NCBI RefSeq assembly: GCF_004011805.1
Contig: NZ_RCHJ01000017.1
Span: 1 to 64,000 of the forward strand
Direction: 5' to 3'
Source: Piscinibacter defluvii
GTDB lineage: Bacteria; Pseudomonadota; Gammaproteobacteria; Burkholderiales; Burkholderiaceae_C
Length of the DNA stretch: 64,000 nt
A program made the translations under genes and the position numbers. Below the pieces are notes generated by a model. It was given only the letters and a program-made list of their open reading frames with translations, was not told where the DNA came from and did not search any database. Position 1 is the stretch's first letter, and each line of letters begins with the position of its first letter. This document shows positions 11,393 through 18,300 of the stretch, in pieces.

Positions 11393-11434
11393 GGCGAGCG
11401 CACCGGCACCCCGAGGGGAGACGGTGGACTCCCC
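11393..11434 (-). promoter_or_regulatory. repeated leader element, copy 3
   Basis: In gene direction: GGGGAG, 8-base loop, CTCCCC, 16-base spacer, then CTCGCC, a 5/6 match to the second arm. It ends 17 bases before the ATG at 11376. This is the most diverged copy together with the one at 20347. Confidence 0.45.
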
Positions 11435-11553
11435 TGGTTGGAAGATCGCCGACAAATCGGCATCGTTGGCGGTGGGACGCGGAACGCGACCTATCGGCCT
11501 CGTCGGGCGAGTGTCTGGCCGTGAGACCAGGCGACTCGCCGACGAATGCACTC

Positions 11554-11682
11554 TCACACCGCGGCAGCGCGCAGCAACGCGGCCAGTCGCGGTGGCGGCG
11601 GGACCGGCGCGCGAACGCGTCCCGACCCTCCGAGCAGCACGCCGACGGGCCGTGGCGCTCTCATTGCTTGACTTGCACACAT
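11554..11682 (-). CDS. possible 42-aa protein or gene remnant under leader copy 4
   Basis: An ATG at 11682 is preceded by GAAGGAG with good spacing and, 24 bases further up, by the best copy of the repeated leader element. The frame gives only 42 residues (MCASQAMRAPRPVGVLLGGS...), low in complexity and rich in Pro, Arg and Ala. Either a very small protein is made, or the leader once served a longer gene now decayed. I cannot distinguish these. Confidence 0.25.
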   Translation of the reverse strand: MCASQAMRAPRPVGVLLGGSGRVRAPVPPPPRLAALLRAAAV

Positions 11683-11706
11683 GGCAGTTCTCCTTCGTGA
11701 AGCGAA

Positions 11707-11742
11707 GGGGAACGCCGCTCCCGTCGGGGAACATGGTTCCCC
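11707..11742 (-). promoter_or_regulatory. repeated leader element, copy 4
   Basis: In gene direction: GGGGAAC, loop CAT, GTTCCCC, 12-base spacer GACGGGAGCGGC, then an exact second GTTCCCC followed by TTCG. Both 7-base copies could pair with the first arm. Confidence 0.6.
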
Positions 11743-12369
11743 GTCTGGGATGCATCGGCCCGGGTGGGTCGAAGCGACTGGATGGCAGGTCACCGCCCCA
11801 TAAGGGGAAGTGGTTCGCCATGAAAGGAAGGCCCACGGTCTTTCGATCGGGGCCTTGCTCGGCGCCGGGCATCACGCTGCTTGCGCAGCGCGTGTCGGCG
11901 CTTGTGAAGCCCGCACGTTGGCGGCTTCATCCACTCCGGCGCCCGCATGATGGCGGGAGCCGCTGACGGGCCGCATGGAGCGGCCTGACCAGGCAGGGCC
12001 TGGTGCTCGAAGGCGGGTAACGACCGCGACGCCAGCGATGCTGGACTTCAGCGCAGCCGAAGCTCCGGTGAAGGCTTTGCAGGCACGATGCCCACAGGTA
12101 GCGCCGCCAGTGTTGGCCGGAGGCCTTGCCGAAGCAAGGGTACTGGTGCGGGCGTCGATGACCGCCACGCGCAAATGTGAGCCTTCGTCGGTCCTGTGAC
12201 GTGGCGGAGTCGGTCGACTTCGTCAGCGACGACGGAATCGATGGTCAAGCCCGCCGAGCACTCCTGTTCGTTTGCCGACCTGGCCGTCGCTTGAAGACAC
12301 GCAGCACGGCCGGCCACTTTTGGCGCGCGCCATTCGCGCAGCGTTGAGCGAAGAGAGCTGGCGTGCGCA
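11743..12369. other. stretch without a supported gene
   Basis: About 630 bases between leader copy 4 and the end of the leftward mer-like module. Open frames here are short, composed of Ala/Arg/Pro and lack ribosome sites. I see no family motif, no terminator with a T-run and no clear repeat. It may be decayed island DNA. Confidence 0.4.
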
Positions 12370-12753
12370 TCATCGGCGGACCCCGCTGCTGCAACCGCCG
12401 GATGGCCCGCAGGCGCCATCCAGCCGCGCCGCCCGCCCGACGAAGTGCCCGTAGAGCAGCGGCGCGAACTCGCCGGCTTCGGCTGGCGCGGTGATGTCGA
12501 GATGCACCGCGTCGGGCGTCCTGTGCATGTCTATCTGCAGGAACGCACAGCACTGACGTTCCTGCGCCACGAGCCGCTCGAGCTGCGCCGCGGCACCGAA
12601 GCCATAGCGAAGGTGCAGCGTGCGGCCGTCCTGTTCATGGTGCAGCAACGCGTGGTCGGCCAGTGCGCTGATGTCGGCGCAGCGGGACCTCAGCTCCCGT
12701 GCCTCCAGCGTGCAGGCGATCGGCACGCTGACATCAGCGTGCCGGTCGTTCAC
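12370..12753 (-). CDS. conserved small protein of a MerR-controlled metal module
   Basis: A 127-residue soluble protein starting at a GTG that overlaps the stop of the upstream membrane-protein gene (GTGA), so the two are coupled. The core has a two-part pattern: an N-terminal strand plus helix (SVPIACTLEARELRSRCADI) and a later motif ERQCCAFLQIDM followed by a strand (VHLDITAP). The paired cysteine in CCAFL is typical of a small protein family that I recall beside MerR regulators and MerF/MerT-like proteins. A role in metal handling is inferred from context. The C-terminal 20 residues are low-complexity. Confidence 0.6.
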   Translation of the reverse strand: MNDRHADVSVPIACTLEARELRSRCADISALADHALLHHEQDGRTLHLRYGFGAAAQLERLVAQERQCCAFLQIDMHRTPDAVHLDITAPAEAGEFAPLLYGHFVGRAARLDGACGPSGGCSSGVRR

Positions 12754-13040
12754 GACGAAGCCCTTGCGCCGCCACCGGCACAGGAGGACGGCGGACAGCC
12801 ACAAGCGGCACCCGATGCCGCCGCGGCCTCGCGGGCACGGGCTCGTCGTCGGTTGTGAAGAACGACGGCGATCCCCAGTGCCGCTGTCGCGATGAGCACG
12901 GCGGCAGCAGCCTGCCAGCCCAGTACGGCCAGGCCAAGCCCGGAAGCAGTGAGCCCCGCCAGCAGGGGCAGCGCAAGGGGAATGGCACAGCAAGCGGCGC
13001 AGGCGGCAGCAACACCGAATACGGCCCAGACTTTCTTCAT
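12750..13040 (-). CDS. MerF/MerT-like small membrane protein
   Basis: A 96-residue inner-membrane protein with two hydrophobic helices (residues about 5-30 and 35-62). The first helix contains vicinal cysteines followed by Pro (AACAACCAIPLALP, Cys14, 17, 18), as in MerT and MerF mercury carriers. A Cys-rich tail (CGCPPSSC) follows a basic segment. It is read from the divergent MerR-type promoter at 13083-13113. Uptake of mercuric or another thiophilic ion is the likely role, by resemblance only. It is not one of the standard Mer proteins I can name with certainty. Confidence 0.6.
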   Translation of the reverse strand: MKKVWAVFGVAAACAACCAIPLALPLLAGLTASGLGLAVLGWQAAAAVLIATAALGIAVVLHNRRRARAREAAAASGAACGCPPSSCAGGGARASS

Positions 13041-13082
13041 CGTGTCCTCATGGGTAGCGAGGCGTGGCACCCCGATACACTC

Positions 13083-13113
13083 ACTGTAGAACCTCAAGTT
13101 ACTTGAGATGCAA
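13083..13113 (-). promoter_or_regulatory. MerR-family promoter/operator
   Basis: On the minus strand: -35 TTGCAT, a 19-base spacer, -10 TACAGT. The overlong spacer is the hallmark of promoters that MerR-family activators untwist. The spacer holds a perfect dyad CTCAAGT-T-ACTTGAG (13093-13107). It drives the MerF-like/small-protein pair and lies 11 bases from the divergent regulator gene. Confidence 0.8.
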
Positions 13114-13123
13114 GAGGCCTTCC

Positions 13124-13582
13124 ATGAAAACCCCGCAGACCGAAGCGGCACTGACGATCGGTGCGCTGGCCGATCGCAGCGGCTGCAGCGTACCGACGAT
13201 CCGCTACTACGAGGAGATCGGCCTCATCCCGCCGGCGAGGCGCCGCGACAGTGGTCACCGCGTGTACGACGCGAGCGCCGTGGACTTGCTCACCTTCGTG
13301 CGGCATTGCCGGGACTTCGGCTTTCCGATCGAGCAAGTCCGCGAACTGGTGTCGCTGGCTGCCAGCGAACAGCGCGACTGCTTCGAGACACTGGACATCG
13401 CACACGCACACCTGAAGACAGTGCGGGCCAAACTCGCCGAACTGCGCGCGCTGGAGCGCAGCCTGGCGCGCTTCGCGAAGTCCTGCTCCGAGATGTGCGC
13501 CGGCGGTCCGGCCGCGCGTTGCAGCATCCTCAGAGATCTGGGCTCGGCGCCATCCAACATTGCAGCGAACTGCTGCGGCTGA
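13124..13582 (+). CDS. MerR-family transcriptional regulator
   Basis: A 152-residue regulator with the MerR winged-helix N-terminus (TIGALADRSGCSVPTIRYYEEIGL, residues 11-34), a second helical region (FVRHCRDFGFPIEQVRELV) and a long dimerisation helix. Cysteines at 86 and 121 are 35 residues apart, the same spacing as the first two metal-binding cysteines of MerR, with further cysteines at 125, 133, 150 and 151. It therefore probably senses a soft metal ion. It is divergent from the MerF-like pair across a 19-base-spacer promoter. ATG at 13124 was preferred over 13064, whose codons overlap the operator. Confidence 0.85.
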   Translation: MKTPQTEAALTIGALADRSGCSVPTIRYYEEIGLIPPARRRDSGHRVYDASAVDLLTFVRHCRDFGFPIEQVRELVSLAASEQRDCFETLDIAHAHLKTVRAKLAELRALERSLARFAKSCSEMCAGGPAARCSILRDLGSAPSNIAANCCG

Positions 13583-13589
13583 GTCGACG

Positions 13590-13910
13590 CTAGCGCACCG
13601 GCTGAAACATGATGATGCCCATGCCGAGAAGCGCCACCGCGACGCCTGCCAGGTCCCACGGTGTCGGACGCACCTGGTCAACGGCCCACAGCCACGCCAG
13701 TGCCACCCCGACGTAGACGCCACCGTAGGCCGCGTAGACGCGCCCGGCGGCGGTGGCATGCAGGGTCAGCAGCCAGGCAAAGAGCGCCAGACTCAAGGCG
13801 GCAGGCACCAATAGCCAGACCGAGCGACCCTGCTTCAACCACAGGTAGGGCAGATAGCAGCCCACGATCTCGGCCAAGGCCGTGACGACGAACAGCAGGA
13901 AAGTCTTCAT
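13590..13910 (-). CDS. ynfA: YnfA-family (UPF0060) inner-membrane protein
   Basis: A 106-residue protein with four hydrophobic helices, matching the small UPF0060/YnfA family: [25 protein letters not shown] at the N-terminus, [10 protein letters not shown] and a final [16 protein letters not shown]. These are distant relatives of small multidrug exporters, with no settled substrate. It lies 33 bases after the GDCCVxC gene and so is probably the last gene of the leftward mer operon. Its stop is 7 bases from the convergent regulator stop. Confidence 0.85.
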   Translation of the reverse strand: MKTFLLFVVTALAEIVGCYLPYLWLKQGRSVWLLVPAALSLALFAWLLTLHATAAGRVYAAYGGVYVGVALAWLWAVDQVRPTPWDLAGVAVALLGMGIIMFQPVR

Positions 13911-13943
13911 CGCCCCATTCTGCCGGGGCGCATCCGCCGCGGT

Positions 13944-14156
13944 TCAACCGCAGCACGACCTGCTTGCCTGGACCGGAGGACACTTCACCGAGCCGTAGGA
14001 GCAGAACACGCAGCAGTCGCCCGGCCGTGGCTTCAGCAGCGTCTTGCAGGCCACGCATTGGTAGAAGAACTGGCAGGCGTCGACCGGCATGGTCTCGTGC
14101 GCAACGTAGCCGCATTGCGGGCAAGTCAGCGCGGACTCGACGACGATGGTGTCCAT
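13944..14156 (-). CDS. GDCCVxC-domain protein
   Basis: A 70-residue Cys-rich protein with four paired motifs: CPQC (12-15), CVAC (34-37), GDCCVFCSYG (47-56) and a terminal CC. The GDCCVxC signature defines a family that includes selenoproteins in some organisms. Here all positions are ordinary cysteine codons. It begins 4 bases after merP, inside the mer operon. A thiol-based role in mercury handling or reduction is inferred from company and cysteines. Its function is not established. Confidence 0.75.
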   Translation of the reverse strand: MDTIVVESALTCPQCGYVAHETMPVDACQFFYQCVACKTLLKPRPGDCCVFCSYGSVKCPPVQASRSCCG

Positions 14157-14160
14157 GCGT

Positions 14161-14439
14161 TCACTTGCGGGGCGTCGACGGAAAGCCGGCTTCGGTGGTC
14201 GCCTTCACCAGCGCAGCCACGTCGGCCTTGCCGGTGTCGAACCGGACCGTCGCGGTCTTGCGCTCGAAGTCGATCTTGGCATCGGTGACGCCGGGTACCT
14301 TCTGCAGCGACTTCTTGACCGTGATCGGGCACACGCTGCAGGTCATGTTCTGCACGTCGAGGATGGCTGTCTGCTCGCCGCCGCCCAGCACCGCGACGGG
14401 AATGACGAGAGCGAGGGTCGCGGCGAGGATCTTGCGCAT
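14161..14439 (-). CDS. merP: periplasmic mercury-binding protein MerP
   Basis: A 92-residue protein with a signal peptide (cleavage near residue 19-22) and a heavy-metal-associated domain. The mercury-binding motif is NMTCSVCPITVK, with Cys34 and Cys37, and the rest follows the MerP pattern (LQKVPGVTDAKIDFERKTATV). It captures Hg(II) in the periplasm and passes it to MerT. It lies 12 bases after merT in the same operon. Confidence 0.92.
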   Translation of the reverse strand: MRKILAATLALVIPVAVLGGGEQTAILDVQNMTCSVCPITVKKSLQKVPGVTDAKIDFERKTATVRFDTGKADVAALVKATTEAGFPSTPRK

Positions 14440-14451
14440 CGTGGGGTTCCG

Positions 14452-14799
14452 TCAGTAGAAGAGTGGCGCCATCCATGGCACCGCGAGCAAGCTGGCCAGG
14501 GCGACAACGACAATCCAGAACATCAGTCGCTGTCGCATGACGATCCGCGGATCGGCGCAGGGCGCGCCGGGCGCGCAGACCTGAGGCATGAGGTAAAGGC
14601 GGCGGAAGGCGAGCGCGACGAAGAGCAGGGCCGCGCCGATGAAGAACGGGCGCATGGGTTCCAAGGCCGCCAGGTTGGCCACCCAGGCCCCGCCGATGCC
14701 CATCAACAACAGCACGAGCGGCCCGACGCAGCAGATCGACGCCCCGATGGCCGCCAACGCGCCCGCAACGAGCGAACCCTTGACGTTGAGCGATGCCAC
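14452..14799 (-). CDS. merT: mercuric ion transporter MerT
   Basis: A 115-residue inner-membrane protein with three hydrophobic helices. Vicinal Cys23-Cys24 sit in the first helix (GASICCVGPLVLL), and a second pair, Cys75 and Cys81, lies in the cytoplasmic loop (QVCAPGAPC). This is the canonical MerT layout. It carries Hg(II) from MerP into the cytoplasm, normally to the reductase MerA. It is the first gene after the mer operator. Confidence 0.93.
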   Translation of the reverse strand: MASLNVKGSLVAGALAAIGASICCVGPLVLLLMGIGGAWVANLAALEPMRPFFIGAALLFVALAFRRLYLMPQVCAPGAPCADPRIVMRQRLMFWIVVVALASLLAVPWMAPLFY

Positions 14800-14829
14800 C
14801 GCGACCTCCGAACCTATGACGACAAACGC

Positions 14830-14861
14830 AGTCTAGAGTCCGTACCATGGTACGGAGTCAA
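14830..14861 (-). promoter_or_regulatory. mer operator/promoter
   Basis: On the minus strand: TTGACT (-35), a 20-base spacer holding the dyad CCGTACCATGGTACGG (14840-14855), and TAGACT (-10). This matches the classic mer operator in sequence (CCGTAC...GTACGG) and in its overlong spacer. MerR represses and activates merTP from here and probably autoregulates its own divergent gene, which starts 11 bases to the right. Confidence 0.9.
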
Positions 14862-14871
14862 GGGGTGAGAC

Positions 14872-15270
14872 GTGACGTCTGAACTGTCGATCGGGCGGCT
14901 GGCCGCCGAGGCTGGTGTCAACGTGGAGACGATACGCTACTACCAGCGGCGCGGCTTGCTCGCGGAGCCGGAAAGGCCGCTCAACGGCCAGCGCCGCTAC
15001 CCGGCCGAACTCACCAAGCACGTACGCTTCATCAAGCGCGCGCAGGTGCTCGGTTTCACGCTCGAGGAGATTGCGGGCCTGCTGCGACTCGAAGAGGCGC
15101 GGGCCTGCGCCGAGACGCGAGAGCTGGCGGACCGCAAGCTGCAAGTCATCGACAGCAAGCTGGCCGACCTCAAGGCCATGCGCAAGGCGCTCGCCAAGCT
15201 GGTGCGCCAGTGCGATGCGCCCGACAGCAAAAGCTGCTGCCCCATCATTCACGCGCTGGCGGCGGACTGA
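14872..15270 (+). CDS. merR: mercuric resistance regulator MerR
   Basis: A 132-residue regulator with GTG start. The winged helix (LSIGRLAAEAGVNVETIRYYQRRGLL) is followed by the dimer helix. The three Hg(II)-binding cysteines are present at residues 79, 114 and 123, with the 35- and 9-residue spacing of Tn501-type MerR (82, 117, 126). It is divergent from merTP over a standard mer operator. This makes it a true MerR, in contrast to the other MerR-family regulator at 13124. Confidence 0.93.
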   Translation: MTSELSIGRLAAEAGVNVETIRYYQRRGLLAEPERPLNGQRRYPAELTKHVRFIKRAQVLGFTLEEIAGLLRLEEARACAETRELADRKLQVIDSKLADLKAMRKALAKLVRQCDAPDSKSCCPIIHALAAD

Positions 15271-15318
15271 CCTGTCGTTCAGTCGGCGCTCGGCGAGGGC
15301 CACGCCGATGTGAAGAGA

Positions 15319-15348
15319 GGCCCTCACCCGCCGTAGCGGGGAGGGGCC
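15319..15348. terminator. hairpin between convergent genes
   Basis: GGCCCTC-A-CCCGC and GCGGG-GAGGGGCC pair around CGTA between the end of merR and the end of the leftward methylase/helicase gene. It probably serves both directions. Confidence 0.55.
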
Positions 15349-15358
15349 AAAGCCGCTG

Positions 15359-18300
15359 TCAGGCGGCGAGCTTCGAATCCTCGGCATCCATGCGGCTGGC
15401 GCCGGCCGAGTCCTGGTCGAGGTCGAGCTGGCGCTGCAGACGGCGCTGCCGCGCGAGGAGGTCTGCCAGGCGGCCCTCATGCTCGAACGGGCGTTCGAGC
15501 TCGATCCGCAAATCGACCAGGCGCTTGCCGCGCACCGCCAGTTGCTGGCGTGCCGCATCGCGCTCCTTGGGTACCGACGCCAGCGCTGCGAGCAGCGCCG
15601 CCGCCAGGCCCTGGGCCGTCTGGTACACCTCGGCGTCGTACCGGCAGTGACCTTCGAGGTACAGGCCGGGAATGCCGTCGTCGCGGCTGGCGCGCAGTCC
15701 GAGGTTGAAGCCGGCGAACCGGCCGACGCGCTGCTCGACACTGCCTCGGGCGGCCTTTGCCGCACGCACCAGCTGCCGCAAGCCTTCGCCGACAGCCTCA
15801 GCGCCGACCAGCACCTGGCCGGCCAACTCGACGCGCATGTCGTTGACCGACACCGGTTCGGCACGCTCGCAGTCCTGTTCCAGCAACGCCAGCTTGCGCT
15901 CCAGCGACTCGATGAGCATCGGCAACCGCGCCACCTCGCTCTCGTTGGCATAGCGCTGGTTGCGCCACACCGAGAACAGCGTCGACAGCTTGGCCACTTC
16001 CGCGTCCACGCCGGCCTTCTCGATCACGAGCGGGTTGCCCGAGGCGAGCGCCTTCACTTCAGCGTACGACAGCGCGGCCAGTTCCACGTCCTCGATCGAA
16101 CGCAGACCCTTGTCGCCGCTCATCACCTGCGCGATGAACCGCGCCTTGGTTTCCAAGGCCTGCCACATGTAGCTGTCGAAGCTGCCTTCGGTGACGTAGC
16201 GGAAGATCTCCACGTCCTCGCACTCGTTGCCCTGGCGCAGAATGCGCCCTTCGCGCTGCTCCACATCGCACGGCCGCCAGGGCGCGTCCAGGTGGTGCAG
16301 GGCCGCCAGCCGGGTCTGCACGTTGGTGCCGATGCCCATCTTGGCCGTCGATCCGAGCAGTACCCGCACCCGGCCTTCGCGCACGGCCTTGAACAGCGCG
16401 GCCTTCTGCGCATCGGTATCGGCGTCGTGCACGAACGCGATCTCGGTTGCCGGCACACCGGCATCGATCAGCCGCTGCTTCAGGTCGTCGTAGACGCTGA
16501 AGGCCTTGCCTTCCTTCGGCGAGGACAAGTCGCAGAACACCAACTGCGCGCCGCGAAAGGCCTCGGTGCGTTGCCGCACCGCGAGCACCTCGCGGATGCA
16601 GGCCGCCACCTTCCCCTGCGCGTCGAAGCGCGCACTCGGTGCCACCAGCCGGAAGTCCAGCGCGGCCTTGCGGCCATCGGTGGTCACCGCGAGCATGTTG
16701 TCCTGCTGAGGCTGGACACGCCCCATGCGGATCGCCTCCGCGCGCTCGACCAGCGTGCGCACGTAGGCTTTCAGCGCACTGCTCGCCGGGCAGGCCACGA
16801 TGCGCGGCTTGCCGCCACGCAATTCCGGCACCGGCAGCTTCAGCATCTCCGCGGTGCGGATGTCGGCCACTTCGCCGAACACCGCCATCAGCTCGGGCAC
16901 GTTGATGAAGCGCGCGAAGCGCGTGTTCATGCGGTAGCCGCTGCCGTCGGGTGCGATCTCGAGCGCCGTGACGCTTTCGCCGAAGGTAGCCGCCCAGGCG
17001 TCGAACTGCTGCAACCCGAGCGCTTCCAGCCTTCTGGGCTGCAGGTAGCGCATCATCGTGTGCACCTCGGCCATGGTGTTGGCCACCGGCGTCGCGGTGG
17101 CGAACACCACCCCGCGCTGCGCACCGCCGTGCAGGCGCATCGTGTAGCGCGTCTTCAGGAACAGGTCGAAGGCCCGCTCCGAGTTCGCCAGCGGCAGGCC
17201 GGCGACGCGCGTCATCTTCGTGAACCGGTACAGGTTCTTGAACAGGTGGGCCTCGTCGACGAAGAGCGTGTCGATGCCGAGTTGTTCCCAGCTCAGCAGG
17301 TCGTCCTTCTTCGCGTCGGCCAGCAGCTTCTCCAGCCGCACGGTCCAGTTCTTCTTCATCGCTTCGAGCTGCTTGACGATCCGGTTGCCCCGGTCGTTGC
17401 GCCGCTCGGCGCGCACTGCCATTTCGATTTCCATGATGAGTTCCTTGATGAAGGTTTGTGTGAAAGCCGGTGACATGCGGATGCGCTCGAAGCTCGAGTG
17501 TGTGATGACCACCGCGTCCCAGTCGCCCGTGGCGATGCGCGACACCAGCTCGCGCCGGCGGTCGCCCTCCAGGTCTTCCTTGCCCGCCATCAGCACGGCG
17601 GCATTGGGGTAGAGCCGGACGAACTCCGCCGTGTACTGCGCCAGCATGTGGTTCGGCACCACGTGGCAGGGTTTGGCCGCGAAGCCGAGGCGCCGCAGTT
17701 CCATGCCGGCGATCGAGCAGACCGCGGTCTTGCCGGCGCCGACGACGTGGAACAGCCCGGTGTTGCCGGACTGCACGACACGCCACACGGCGTCCCGCTG
17801 GTGCGGGTGCAGCGCATAGCAGCGCGAGAACCCCGGCAGCTTCAGATGCGAGCCGTCGAACTGCCGCGGCCGCGTGGCGTTGAACAGGTCGTTGTAGGTC
17901 CGGCACAGCCGCTCACGGCGCTCGGCTTCATCGAAGGCCCAGCCCGCGAAGCGCTCCTTGATCAGCGCCAGCTTCTCGCGCGCCGCCAGCGTTTCGTCGG
18001 GGTTGACGATCATGCGGTCGCTCTCCGGGTCCGGATCGCGCACCGTCGGCACCTGCACGTTCAGCGCGCATTGCACCAGTTCGATCGCGTTCAGCCGCGA
18101 GGTGCCGAACTCCTGCGTCACTTTGACGTTCTGGCGCGTGCTCCATTCGGGGTAGCGCACCGACCAGGCTCCGGCCTGCGCCGAGTAGCCCACCTCGCAG
18201 TCCTTCTGCTCAAGCACCTGCCGGAGGAAGTCCTCCACGTCGCCGGCGGGAATCCACACCGCGCCCAGGCGCGGCTCGATGGCTGCCGGTGGCAAGTCCT

